A model generated the notes under the pieces. It ran no database searches and had not been told where the DNA came from. It saw only the letters and a program-made list of their open reading frames with translations. A DNA stretch of 64,000 bases from contig JAABRM010000034.1 of the NCBI GenBank assembly GCA_011390955.1, positions 1 to 64,000 of the forward strand. Direction: 5' to 3'. Every line of letters begins with the position of its first letter. Position 1 is the stretch's first letter. Both the position numbers and the translations under genes were made by a program. The stretch comes from Oscillatoriales cyanobacterium (GTDB lineage: Bacteria > Cyanobacteriota > Cyanobacteriia > Cyanobacteriales > Laspinemataceae). Positions 15,101-24,855 of the stretch are shown here, in pieces.

Positions 15101-17917
15101 TTAGCGATTTTTTTGCTTATGTTGAAATTCTTTAGCTTTTTTAAAGATTATTCTCCCAATCAAAAAGCCGATCGCCCCTAGGAAAGCCCCGATGAGAATT
15201 AATAAAGATAGTCCCACTTTTGCAATTAATCCTTGTACCTCTGGGGAGAGCAAGGGGGAGGCGCGGTGCCAGGTTTTGAGCAAATTGCCTTGGAATAATG
15301 CAGCTAAAGCATTTATAATTTGAAATTCTTGCCGGTTCGGGTCAATTTCTAAGGCTGGTTTGAGGGCTTTTTCTGCCGCACCTGGACGCCAATCATAGAG
15401 ATTTACAAAAGCAAGATAGCCATGAGCATAAGCATTTTTTGGGTCAAGTTGAACGACTTTTTCTAAAGCCGCGATCGCACCTGGGGCATCTCTTTTTAAC
15501 ACCATTGCTAAAGCTAAATTATAGGCATAATTGAGATTATCCGGTTCGGCAGCTAATCGCGCTTTTAAAGTTAATTGGGCTTGGGTTAAATAATCTTGAG
15601 TCGGGTCATATTGGTTGATTCTGCCAATGTCATCAAAAACAGGACCGAGGGCATCCACTCCCAGGGGTAAGGCAGTGGCAAGCGATCGCAATTGAGTGAC
15701 CAAATCCAACTCTGGCGCCGGACTTGCCGCCGCCGTTGGGTCAATTTTGATTTGCAAATTATTCGGCACTTCTAACGGATAAGTTTCGCCAGTTTGCCGA
15801 TTAAGATATTCCGCTTTTAAAGTATATATTCCTGGGGCAATATTCCCAGGTGGCAACATAGCTAATGTTTCCGTGATAGAAACCCGGTTTCTTGAAGAAA
15901 CCGGGTTTCTTGCGGTTTCATGCAAATTTCCTAAACCGATCGCGCGATCGTGTAACCAATAGTTAGTTTGGTTATTGGTTGTTGGTTGTTGGTTGTTGGT
16001 TGTTGGTTGGTTGTTGGTTGTTGGTTGTTGGTTGTTGGTTGTTGGTTGGTTGTTGGTTGGTTGTTGGTTGTTGGTTGTTGGTTGGTTGTTTGGTTGTTGG
16101 TTCCAGGTTAACAATACTAAGGCATTTTGCAAATCTTGCCAGTTGCCCAACCACTGATAAGTTACGGGAATAGGTTGCCCTGGGGGGGCAGCAGGGGGCA
16201 AGGTGAGATTTTCTAATTTAATTTGCGGTGGCGGGGTGATATCTGTCGTTATGACTTGAATGCTTGGGGATTGGCGGTGATAAAGTTGCAAGGCACTACC
16301 ATCGGGTAATGGCCAGGTTTTGTGCAGTTGGAAATCAGGACTTGTCTGGACTGCTTGCACCGTAGCGGCTTGGGCTTCTACGGGCACAGAACCTTGGTCG
16401 CCGGTTTTGGTGAGAAACCAAGCAAGCGATCGCACATCTTGGGCAGCTTGCGATCGCCGGGTTCCCACCTGACGGCCATAAACTTGGAAATTCGCCAACG
16501 CCCCATAATAATTCACCGTATGCTGATTCACCGTAGGGGTAGAAGGCAATACCCCCACGGTCGAACGTAAATAAGGTTCGGTTTGGATGATTTCTGCGAT
16601 CGCCTCACGAATTGGCCAAACTGGGCCCGTATAAGCATGATGTTGTCCTGGTTGTCCGGGATTGGTTTTTGACAAATCATCCACCGGCCATAAATTCACT
16701 GTCATCAGTAACAATGTCACAGCTACAGTCCCTGCCGGAACCCACCGCCCAAACCAACGGGGCGATCGACTCTGCCACGCGACTAACCCATTGGCTAAAA
16801 AAATCGCCACTACCGGCAAATAGGGCAGACCATAGCGAAAATCTTTATTAATATTCAGGGAACATAGTAAATAAGCCCCTAGCCAGAAAACTAGCAACCA
16901 TCGCCAGGGAGGAGAAGCAGGGGAGCAGGGGGACTCCTCTGTCCCTACACCCCAAACCCTACACCCTACACCCTCTTCCCTGTTCCCCGTTGCCCGTTGC
17001 CTCTTGCCTCTGATTATGTACAAACAAAATCCGGCGATCGCCACAATTAAGATCGGCAAGGAAACATGATGGGGCAATTGTTCAAGATAATAAGTCCATG
17101 CTTTTAAGGTATTTAATGGCGGATCTCCTTCGGCGATCGCGGAGTCAATAGTTGCCCGTTTACTGCCAGTCAGAATTAATAGCCAATTAGTGCGATACCA
17201 GGGATACATTACCGCGATCGCCAATAAGTTCGCGATCGCCAATTGTGCTAACCTAACCCACTCACGCCGCCAAACGCTGCCGACTACTACCCATAAAATT
17301 GGCGCAAACAAAAATAACACCGTTGTTTGCTTAATCATCAAAGCCAAGCCCAGAGATAGTCCAAAGGCGATCGCCATCCCCCACTGACTAGGGGCTTGCC
17401 CTTTGTCTACTGGTGGATACTGCCAAAGAGTTAAACAATAGAAACAGAGAGTCACCACCGCCGTTAGAGGATAGTCGAGGAGAAAATCCAGGCGGACATG
17501 ATATAAGCCGGGAAACAACATACATAAACCGGCAGCCCATAAACCAACTTTCTGGTTAAACAATAGACTGCCTAAGCCATAAACCGAAACCAGTAAAATC
17601 GCGCTAAATAACAAATTCACCAAAGTGGCGATATCTTCACCCAAGCCAAAATAGGAGTGAAATATCGCCGTAATCATATAAGTGCCGGGAGGAATTTTAG
17701 ACGACAGTTGCCATAAACTTGTCCACCAGTCACCGTTCCCCCACTGAGGAGTTTGGAAAGCTTGCCAATAGTTCAAAGCCCCCGTAAGATAATCCGCCTG
17801 ATCCCAACTTGGGATAGAGTTGTCAATGGCAAACCACAGGCGATCGCCAACAGCGGAAACCAACCCGATTAACCCTAAAATTATCCAACTGTGCGATCGA
17901 TGTAATTGATTCGTCAT
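15101..17917 (-). CDS. Membrane glycosyltransferase (GT39/GT-C type) with TPR tail
   Basis: About 938 aa from the Met at 17917. The longer frame from 17974 adds a repeat-encoded QQPTTNN stretch and is less likely. Residues 1-430 hold about ten membrane segments with an early PSWDQADYLTGALNYW loop carrying the acidic residue typical of GT-C dolichyl/polyprenyl-phosphate-sugar transferases. The middle is periplasmic; the C-terminal part has TPR-like repeats (AIAALEKVVQLDPKNAYAHG; AEKALKPALEIDPN) and a last membrane helix. A heptapeptide QQPTTNN array (about 50 residues) is encoded by a 7-bp DNA repeat at 15966-16100. It probably glycosylates lipids or proteins; the substrate is unknown. Confidence 0.8.
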   Translation of the reverse strand: MTNQLHRSHSWIILGLIGLVSAVGDRLWFAIDNSIPSWDQADYLTGALNYWQAFQTPQWGNGDWWTSLWQLSSKIPPGTYMITAIFHSYFGLGEDIATLVNLLFSAILLVSVYGLGSLLFNQKVGLWAAGLCMLFPGLYHVRLDFLLDYPLTAVVTLCFYCLTLWQYPPVDKGQAPSQWGMAIAFGLSLGLALMIKQTTVLFLFAPILWVVVGSVWRREWVRLAQLAIANLLAIAVMYPWYRTNWLLILTGSKRATIDSAIAEGDPPLNTLKAWTYYLEQLPHHVSLPILIVAIAGFCLYIIRGKRQRATGNREEGVGCRVWGVGTEESPCSPASPPWRWLLVFWLGAYLLCSLNINKDFRYGLPYLPVVAIFLANGLVAWQSRSPRWFGRWVPAGTVAVTLLLMTVNLWPVDDLSKTNPGQPGQHHAYTGPVWPIREAIAEIIQTEPYLRSTVGVLPSTPTVNQHTVNYYGALANFQVYGRQVGTRRSQAAQDVRSLAWFLTKTGDQGSVPVEAQAATVQAVQTSPDFQLHKTWPLPDGSALQLYHRQSPSIQVITTDITPPPQIKLENLTLPPAAPPGQPIPVTYQWLGNWQDLQNALVLLTWNQQPNNQPTTNNQQPTNNQPTTNNQQPTTNNQPTTNNQQPTTNNQTNYWLHDRAIGLGNLHETARNPVSSRNRVSITETLAMLPPGNIAPGIYTLKAEYLNRQTGETYPLEVPNNLQIKIDPTAAASPAPELDLVTQLRSLATALPLGVDALGPVFDDIGRINQYDPTQDYLTQAQLTLKARLAAEPDNLNYAYNLALAMVLKRDAPGAIAALEKVVQLDPKNAYAHGYLAFVNLYDWRPGAAEKALKPALEIDPNRQEFQIINALAALFQGNLLKTWHRASPLLSPEVQGLIAKVGLSLLILIGAFLGAIGFLIGRIIFKKAKEFQHKQKNR
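15966..16100 (-). repeat. TTGTTGG heptamer array within the glycosyltransferase gene
   Basis: About 19 units of a 7-bp repeat (TTGTTGG, some shortened) are translated on the minus strand as repeating QQPTTNN. The other two frames are also open through the array. A change of one unit would shift the frame about two thirds of the way into the gene. A related array lies just upstream of the start (17923-17970). Confidence 0.9.
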
Positions 17918-17922
17918 AAGTC

Positions 17923-17970
17923 CTTGGTTGTTGGTTGTTGGTTGTTGGTTGTTGGTTGTTGGTTGTTGGT
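17923..17970. repeat. TTGGTTG heptamer array at the glycosyltransferase start
   Basis: Six to seven TTGGTTG units lie directly 5' of the likely start codon (minus strand), between it and the upstream region. Copy number here may change the leader or, if translation starts upstream, the frame. Confidence 0.85.
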
Positions 17971-18076
17971 TCACGGTTCTTGGTTCACCGTTGACTGTCC
18001 CCGCATCCCCACGTCTTTAAGTCGTCCTGTCAGTGGTCAGGGTAAAACCTCCCCTTCTGTGTTAAATTGCCCATTG

Positions 18077-18211
18077 TAAAACTTGTCAGGTAAAATTTGT
18101 CAGGTAAAACTTGTCAGGTAAAATTTGTCAGGTAAAATTTGTCAGGTAAAACTTGTCAGGTAAAATTTGTCAGGTAAAACTTGTCAAGTAAAATTTGTCA
18201 GGTAAAATTAG
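18077..18211. repeat. 14-bp tandem repeat, nine copies
   Basis: TAAAAYTTGTCAGG (Y = C or T) is repeated nine times without spacers, 18077-18202, with a degenerate tenth copy and one isolated match near 18283. It lies about 110 bp before the secreted PPC-domain gene, so it may be a multi-site binding array or just a minisatellite. It is not a CRISPR because there are no spacers. Confidence 0.92.
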
Positions 18212-18317
18212 CAGATTTTAATGCCAAATAGTTTGTTTTAATGTACAATTTCCCGGCTTCGGGAAAATTCTTCCAGTATCTTAGATAAAACTTGTCCATT
18301 ATTGTGGCTTTTTTATA

Positions 18318-18794
18318 ATGACTCAAAATCCTTTGTTTAACTGGCGCCGCGCCACGTTCATCTCTGCAACTGTGGCGGCGATCGCCATGAGTACCCCCAA
18401 GGTAAACGCTCAAGTTATATATAACCCGATTGAGTTAAGGGGGCGCTATGAGGTGACAGATATTCTTTCAGAAAAAGATATTCCCACGGGCCAAGGGGGG
18501 TTTGCCCGGGACTACCGAGTCACACTCACTGATGTCGATCAAGTAGCGATCGACTTGATCTCTGACAGCTTTGACGCAATAGTATCCTTAATCGGGCCTG
18601 ATGGCACCACCGTGGCGGAAAACGATGATGGTCCTGATGGCACCACCAACTCTCTATTATTTGCCAGAATCCAAACTACCGGAGATTATATTGTCCGAGT
18701 CCGAGCCTTTGGTGAAGGTGGAGTGGGTAACTTTACCCTCAAAGTCACTCGCTTGCGCCCAGCAGAAAGCTGCTCAACAAACAACAATAGATAA
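18318..18794 (+). CDS. Secreted PPC-domain protein
   Basis: 158 aa. An N-terminal signal peptide is visible (basic NWRRATF, hydrophobic ISATVAAIAM, then ...KVNAQ). The body matches the bacterial pre-peptidase C-terminal (PPC) beta-sandwich: VTLTDVDQVAIDLISDSFDA, DGTTVAENDDGPDGTTN and GDYIVRVRAFGEGGVGNFTL. PPC domains normally ride on secreted proteases; here the domain stands alone, so the role is unclear (cell-surface or periplasmic binding). No partner gene is adjacent. Confidence 0.82.
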   Translation: MTQNPLFNWRRATFISATVAAIAMSTPKVNAQVIYNPIELRGRYEVTDILSEKDIPTGQGGFARDYRVTLTDVDQVAIDLISDSFDAIVSLIGPDGTTVAENDDGPDGTTNSLLFARIQTTGDYIVRVRAFGEGGVGNFTLKVTRLRPAESCSTNNNR

Positions 18795-19037
18795 CTAGAA
18801 CCGTCATCGGTCATTGAGTCTTCATCTCCCACAGTGCATTTGTTCCAAGTTCTCTGCTTGAGTAGATCGACAGTCACAATCCGGTTCTAAGGGACGTGAA
18901 GTTACGGGAATTTCCCTGTTTCATCGCGTCCCAAGTTCAATCGGCGCTTTAAAGGGGGCGGCAGAAAAAAAATTTTTATTAATAGGGTTGACAATCTGGA
19001 GTTAATTGGTTAAGATAATAAAGTTGAAGAAACACAA

Positions 19038-19110
<73 letters not shown>

Positions 19111-19118
19111 CTTTACTT

Positions 19119-19156
19119 AAACCCTTATAGGTTATGACCTATAGGGGTTTATTTTT
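19119..19156 (+). terminator. Rho-independent terminator after tRNA-Phe
   Basis: AAACCCTTATAGG (19119-19131) pairs with CCTATAGGGGTTT (19138-19150), followed by ATTTTTG. It is 8 bp after the tRNA and fits an intrinsic terminator. Confidence 0.8.
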
Positions 19157-19238
19157 GCCTTTAAAGCTATCGTTTCACTCATTTCTCACTCATTTCTGTA
19201 AGCAGGGGCAATTGATGATTTGCCCCGATCGCGAATTA

Positions 19239-19275
19239 CAGCGGTTTTCTATTGAATAGACCACAGATATTTAGA
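19239..19275. repeat. Single copy of a MITE-like end (CAGCGGTTTTCTATTGAATAG)
   Basis: ACAGCGGTTTTCTATTGAAT and AGACCACA match the inverted end of the element at 34033-34250. Only one end is visible here, so it is a fragment. Confidence 0.55.
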
Positions 19276-19298
19276 CAAGAGTGCTTTCATACCGTAGA

Positions 19299-19334
19299 GA
19301 TCCCCCCAACCCCCCTTAAAAAGGGGGGCTTTTG
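19299..19334. repeat. CCCCCCTTAAAAAGGGGGG hairpin repeat
   Basis: GATCCCCCCAACCCCCCTTA, then AAAAGGGGGGCTTTT. A nearly identical copy is at 33065-33101 and a variant at 7505. The stem plus TTTT suggests a plus-strand terminator, here between tRNA-Phe and convergent fabG. Confidence 0.75.
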
Positions 19335-19391
19335 AGGGGAAAGCAAGAAGTTTATTTTTCAGATATTTTCAGATATATTTTCTGAGAACTT

Positions 19392-20159
<768 letters not shown>

Positions 20160-20714
20160 CTAAAATTTCCTCGGAAATCGATCGCAAACTAACCGATTTT
20201 AATGCCATTTGGTTACAGCAGCGAGGCTGGCCTTTGGCAGAGGGGCGGAGGGGCGGAGAGGCGGGGGTGCGGGGGTGCGGAGGGGCGGAGGGGCGGGAGT
20301 AGTGAAAAGTGAATAGTGATATTTATTTTAACTTGTACGGGCGAATGCGAGAACGCCCCTACGACTTTTAACTTTTCCCTTCGGATTTAGCCTTAGAACA
20401 TCAGATTTTAGCCTTAGTAACGTTACTGTTATTTAAAAATGGTTAACCCGTGAAACTATTTGCCGGATTTATGGCCGCCGAGCGGCTAATTTATGGCTTA
20501 AAAAAATTGGTTTAAGTTGTCAAGGTGTATTGGCTGCGAGCCGTTTTAGATTGCAGGAAGTTGCGGGTCAGAATATTCAAAGCGATCGCCCACAAATTCC
20601 TGAAAAATTTGGGGGCTGGGTTTTTCTCCTTGACTAATTAAATTTTAGCCATCAATTTTTCCATAAAATCAGTTAGGATAGCTAAAGTCAACCATGATTT
20701 AAATCGGTGTCAAG
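20160..20714. other. Gene-poor spacer with GGGGCGGA array and a coding-like remnant
   Basis: 20240-20295 is an array of about 8-bp GGGGCGGA/GGGTGCGG units. 20330-20365 contains a GGGCGAATGCGAGAACGCCCC hairpin-like stretch. 20437-20634 is a frame without a start codon that looks coding (see the separate entry). Nothing else is seen before the desaturase gene. Confidence 0.6.
20437..20637 (+). pseudogene. Start-less coding-like fragment, unknown
   Basis: From the stop at 20434 the frame is open for 66 codons: LTRETICRIYGRRAANLWLK, then KIGLSCQGVLAASRFRLQEV, ending FGGWVFLLD. No ATG or convincing GTG start with a ribosome binding site is present. The composition (Arg/Leu/Ala with few rare residues) resembles the tail of a helical DNA-binding or enzyme fragment. 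It could be the decayed end of a gene; the family is not recognised. Confidence 0.35.
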
Positions 20715-21698
20715 ATGCCGCTAGATTCTCAAATCAAGCCCCCTGTGAATTCTCTCGATGTCCTAGAAGAAGCGGAGAGATTATCAAATATCCCCCATGT
20801 CACGATTCCTAGACCATCTCAACTGAAACGAGAACGGTGGATATTTGCCGCGTCGATCGCCCTGCCATGTGTAGGCTTTATCGGCGCGATCGCCTTGGCT
20901 TGTTATTCAGGAATCACCGCCATAGATTGGATCCTATTTCTGAGTATGTTTTTCCTCACGGTTTTGGGTATCGAAGTGGGATATCATCGCCTATTTTCTC
21001 ACCATGCCTTTGAAACCGTTGCCCCCATTCGCGCCTTTTTAGCGATCGCCGGCTGCATGGCCCTGCAAGGCCCCGTCATCTACTGGGTCAGCAATCATCG
21101 CCGCCATCATATCTACAGCGACCAAGCACAAGACCCCCATTCACCGTACTTTCAGGGTTCCCAGCCGGTGGAATTACTCCCAGGACTATGGCACGCTCAT
21201 ATCGGCTGGATTTTTGACCCAGAAAGAACCAGTCCCGGTCGTTATGGTCGGGATATCCTCAAAGACCCCTTAATAATGACCATTGACAAATTTTACTTTG
21301 TTTGGGTATTTTTAGGTCTTTTAATTCCCGCCATTTTAGGCGGAATTTTCAGCGGTAGTTTAGCCGGAATCCTACATGGTTTTCTCTGGGGAGGAATGGC
21401 GCGGATGTTCCTAGTTCAACAGGGGACTTATAGTATTAACTCCTTCTGTCATGTTTTTGGCAATCGTCCTTTTGCCACCCCAGAAAAAAGTACCAATAAT
21501 CTTTGGTTAACCATCCCAACTTTAGGGGGTTCTTTACACAATACCCATCACGCATTTCCTAACACAGCGATTAATGGGTTTGAATGGTGGCAAATCGATC
21601 CCAGTGCCTGGTTTATTCGGGGATTAGAAAAGCTAAATCTAGCCTGGAATATTAAAATGCCAACCCCGGAAATGATTGCGGCCAAGAAAATTAAATAG
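20715..21698 (+). CDS. desC: Acyl-lipid delta-9 desaturase (DesC type)
   Basis: 327 aa integral-membrane di-iron desaturase. The three His boxes are present: HRLFSH (91-96), HRRHH (128-132) and HNTHH (275-279). Hydrophobic stretches at 42-65, 72-88, 105-125 and 195-225 fit a four-helix membrane enzyme. It introduces the first double bond into membrane fatty acids and is often cold-induced in cyanobacteria. It is monocistronic, with a long repeat-rich region downstream. Confidence 0.9.
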   Translation: MPLDSQIKPPVNSLDVLEEAERLSNIPHVTIPRPSQLKRERWIFAASIALPCVGFIGAIALACYSGITAIDWILFLSMFFLTVLGIEVGYHRLFSHHAFETVAPIRAFLAIAGCMALQGPVIYWVSNHRRHHIYSDQAQDPHSPYFQGSQPVELLPGLWHAHIGWIFDPERTSPGRYGRDILKDPLIMTIDKFYFVWVFLGLLIPAILGGIFSGSLAGILHGFLWGGMARMFLVQQGTYSINSFCHVFGNRPFATPEKSTNNLWLTIPTLGGSLHNTHHAFPNTAINGFEWWQIDPSAWFIRGLEKLNLAWNIKMPTPEMIAAKKIK

Positions 21699-22204
21699 TA
21701 GTGGGTTAAATATTAGTGGATAGTCGTTGCTAGGGCGCTTCCTTCCAGACGCGATCGCCTGAAATTTGACGAGAAACCGCCGTCACGCACCGATTGGTTG
21801 AGAACAATTATCTGAAAATCATCAGGGTGCGCGACGGCGGATAATTCAGAGCGAAAATCAACCATTCCCTGATTTCATGGCCTCATACTTTACAATACCA
21901 AATCCGCTTTCCATAGACTGACTACTATAATCCCCTAAAACGCTGATGGATTCTCGCATATAGCGGGAATCCAAGGATTTACGTCTGGGAACGAAAAGTG
22001 CAATTAATTATGTTCACTTACCGATCATCTTATCCCAAATCCACTTTCCATAGACTGACTATGATTCCCCACGGGACGCTTCGCGATCGTCACCCTAAAA
22101 CGCTTGTGGATTCCCGCCTTCGCGGGAATGACAGAGAAAAATTATTACCTCATAAGTATGAAAAACGCTATTATCCAAGCTATTATCCTAAAGATAGCCA
22201 ACAA
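21699..22204. repeat. Repeat-rich spacer after the desaturase gene
   Basis: No gene. Related segments include AAATCCGCTTTCCATAGACT at about 21900 and AAATCCACTTTCCATAGACT at about 22039. GGGAATCCAAGGATTTACG followed by GGGAACGAAAAGTGCAATTA and ATTATGTTCAC (21963-22020) recurs at 33777-33834. GGATTCCCGCCTTCGCGGGA near 22110 is a REP-like palindrome. ORFs predicted here are repeat-derived. Confidence 0.7.
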
Positions 22205-22244
22205 AAAATAGAGACGTTGTAGCAGGCAACGTCTCTATTTTTTA
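22205..22244. terminator. Strong bidirectional hairpin terminator at the end of prmA
   Basis: AATAGAGACGTTG pairs with CAACGTCTCTATT around a TAGCAGG loop, with A-run on the left and T-run on the right, so it can serve both strands. It overlaps the last codon of prmA (minus strand), which would receive a U-tract. Confidence 0.85.
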
Positions 22245-23141
22245 TGAGTGACGCACATTAAAACAACACCAGTCTTGACGACGCCAAAGGGCGGCAACGA
22301 TCCAGCCATGTTGCTCTAAAATATCGGCCACGGGTTTGGCTTGTTCGAGTAAAATGCCGCTGAAAATACCCCAAGTTTCTGGGCCAACGATCGCATCCAT
22401 ATCTGGGATTAAATCAATAATCACTTCTGCCAAAATATTGCAGACGATGCCATTCACAGGTTGGCTAATTAATTCCTTCACCTGTAAAACGCTGCCTTGC
22501 TGGATCGTGATTTGGTCTTTGGTCATTTGATTCAATTCTCGATTTTGCCGTGCGGCCCGCACCGCTAAGGGGTCAGTATCTACGGCTAGGGCTCGCTGGG
22601 CACCCAAAAGGATGGCACCGATGGATAAAATGCCAGAACCACAGCCAATATCAGCGACTACGGCATCTTTTTGTTCATCATCATCATCCCCCAGACGCAT
22701 TTCTAGGGCTTCTAAACAGAGTTCCGTGGTTGGATGGTCTCCAGTACCAAAGGCAACTCCCGGATCTAAGCGCAAAATCAGGCGATCGCTATCCGTGGGG
22801 ATAGGCAGCCATGCGGGATTAATTAAGAAGCGATCGCCAATTTTCTGGGGATGCCAATGCTTCCGCCAATTAACGCCCCAATCCTCTTCCTCGATTAAAT
22901 CCCACTTAATTACTGGAGCTTGAAAGCTCATACATAAAGCATCTTGCCTTAACAAAAGCGACAGTGCGGACAAATCCAACAACTGCGCTTGTTCTTGGGG
23001 TAAATAAGCCAACATCAAACAAGAAGAACCCTTAGTTTGAGAAGCTGTCCCCTGACAACCAAAAGCTTCCAACCGGAAGAAGATTAAATCTTCTAAGGCT
23101 GGCTCACAAAGCACTTGAATTTCCCACCAATTATTTGCCAT
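22242..23141 (-). CDS. prmA: Ribosomal protein L11 methyltransferase PrmA
   Basis: 299 aa. N-terminal L11-binding domain ([20 protein letters not shown]), then the class I SAM methyltransferase: [20 protein letters not shown], the SAM loop [13 protein letters not shown], an acidic [13 protein letters not shown], and the catalytic-region [10 protein letters not shown]. It trimethylates ribosomal protein L11. Length is as expected. Upstream is serA on the same strand, 130 bp away, so co-transcription is possible. Confidence 0.95.
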   Translation of the reverse strand: MANNWWEIQVLCEPALEDLIFFRLEAFGCQGTASQTKGSSCLMLAYLPQEQAQLLDLSALSLLLRQDALCMSFQAPVIKWDLIEEEDWGVNWRKHWHPQKIGDRFLINPAWLPIPTDSDRLILRLDPGVAFGTGDHPTTELCLEALEMRLGDDDDEQKDAVVADIGCGSGILSIGAILLGAQRALAVDTDPLAVRAARQNRELNQMTKDQITIQQGSVLQVKELISQPVNGIVCNILAEVIIDLIPDMDAIVGPETWGIFSGILLEQAKPVADILEQHGWIVAALWRRQDWCCFNVRHS

Positions 23142-23271
23142 ATAAATTTGAGATTTTAGATTTGAAATAATCAGCTAATCCCTAACCGCGATAAGCGATG
23201 AGCGATTAGCTGATTGCTGATTGCTGATTAAATCGGCCTAGTCAAATCTAAAATCCTTTAACTAAAATCAT

Positions 23272-24855
23272 TTAAAGGGTGACGGTACAAGCATCGCGAA
23301 TGCCTGAAACCTTCATAATCTCAGCCAAAATTCCTTCTGGCAAGGGATCGTCTAAGCTCAACACCATGACCGCATCGCCGCGAACAATTTTGCGGCCTAC
23401 CTGCATACTGGCAATATTCACATTGAAACTGCCCAGTAGGGAGCCGATTTTACCAATAATCCCTGGCATATCCCGGTGTCTGGTTAACAGCATATAGTGA
23501 GTTGGCGCCACGTTAACGGGGAACTCATCCACATCGGTGATCCGAATTTCTCCATCTCCTAAGATCGCCCCAGTCACCGTATGCTCCCCTAGAGAACCTT
23601 TGGCTTCTAAATGCAGGGAACCGGCATAGTCACGAATTGAAGCATCACGGGTTTCAATCACCCGAATGCCCCGTTCTTTCGCTTCGATGCTGGCATTCAC
23701 ATAATTCACTCGCTCCCGCAACGCTTGAGAGAGCAAACCTTTGAGGGCAGCGACCACTACGGCTTGACTTTCATTATTAGCCAAGTCCCCTTGGAGGCGC
23801 ACATTCAGCAGTTCCACCCGACCCCCAGCCAGTTGAGCGACCAAATTGCCCAGGGTTTCCGCCAGTTCTAAGTAAGGGCGTAATTTTTCCAGAGCATCTG
23901 GGTAAAGTCCGGGAATGTTGACCGCTGAACGGGCAGGCAGTCCCAAAAGCACATCGCGAATTTGTTCGGCTACGTCAATGGCGACATTGACCTGGGCTTC
24001 AGTGGTGGAAGCGCCGAGGTGGGGGGTGAGGATAATTTCTTTGCCCAGTTCCCGCAAGGGCGATCCCGCTTCTAAGGGTTCATTGTCAAAGACATCTAAG
24101 GCGGCTCCGGCGATCCGACCTTCTTTTAAGGCGGTGGCTAAAGCGGCTTCATCAATGATGCCTCCCCGAGAACAGTTGATAATCCGAGCGGTCGGTTTCA
24201 TTCTGCCGATCGCTTCAGCATTAATCAGGTTCGCAGTTTCCTTGGTTTTGGGGATATGTAGGGTAATGTAATCGGATTCTCGGAATAATAAGTCGAGATC
24301 GACTAAGCGACAGCCGAGTTGATCCGCTCGTTCAGTAGAAATGAACGGATCGTAAGCCAGCAGTTTCATGCCCATTGCTTTGGCAATACTGGCTACATGG
24401 GAGCCAATTTTGCCCAGTCCAACAATTCCCAGAGTTTTTTTGTAAATTTCCGCGCCGACAAATTTTTTCCGCTCCCATAAGCCACTTTTAACCGATGTAT
24501 TGGCATCAGGAACGTAGCGGGAAAGGGTCAGCATCATGGCCAGAGCGTGTTCCGCAGCGGCGATCGTGTTCCCTTCTGGAGAATTCACGACCACAATTCC
24601 TTTACGGGTGGCTTCTGGCACATCCACATTATCCACGCCGACGCCAGCGCGACCAATGATTTTGAGGCGATCGCCCGCTGCAATCATTTCCTTGGTAATG
24701 CGGGTGCCGGAACGAATCATCCATGCATCATATTCAGGAATGATGCTCACGAGTTCTTGAGGTGATAGTCCAATTTGAACATCAACCTGGGCGACCTGGG
24801 ATAGAATATCTATTCCAGCTCGATCGATAGAATCTGAAACGAGAACCTTTGGCAT
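23272..24855 (-). CDS. serA: D-3-phosphoglycerate dehydrogenase SerA
   Basis: 527 aa long-form enzyme. NAD site LGIVGLGKIGSHVA, substrate/catalytic residues in GRAGVGVDNVD, NCSRGGIIDEAAL (Arg) and ILTPHLGASTTEAQ (His). An intervening domain (340-445) and a C-terminal ACT domain (MLLTRHRDMPGIIGKIGSLL) complete the type I architecture, so serine feedback control is likely. It catalyses the first step of serine synthesis. Confidence 0.96.
   Translation of the reverse strand: MPKVLVSDSIDRAGIDILSQVAQVDVQIGLSPQELVSIIPEYDAWMIRSGTRITKEMIAAGDRLKIIGRAGVGVDNVDVPEATRKGIVVVNSPEGNTIAAAEHALAMMLTLSRYVPDANTSVKSGLWERKKFVGAEIYKKTLGIVGLGKIGSHVASIAKAMGMKLLAYDPFISTERADQLGCRLVDLDLLFRESDYITLHIPKTKETANLINAEAIGRMKPTARIINCSRGGIIDEAALATALKEGRIAGAALDVFDNEPLEAGSPLRELGKEIILTPHLGASTTEAQVNVAIDVAEQIRDVLLGLPARSAVNIPGLYPDALEKLRPYLELAETLGNLVAQLAGGRVELLNVRLQGDLANNESQAVVVAALKGLLSQALRERVNYVNASIEAKERGIRVIETRDASIRDYAGSLHLEAKGSLGEHTVTGAILGDGEIRITDVDEFPVNVAPTHYMLLTRHRDMPGIIGKIGSLLGSFNVNIASMQVGRKIVRGDAVMVLSLDDPLPEGILAEIMKVSGIRDACTVTL

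Noticed and set aside
15972-16173. ORFs on both strands rich in NNQQPTT or VVGCWLL
   Set aside because: They are the other frames of the heptamer array inside the glycosyltransferase gene.
17917-17974. Extended N-terminus of the glycosyltransferase
   Set aside because: The extra residues are translated heptamer repeats; the Met at 17917 directly precedes the conserved membrane region.
18077-18211. CRISPR-like direct repeats
   Set aside because: The 14-bp units are contiguous with no spacers and no cas genes are present.
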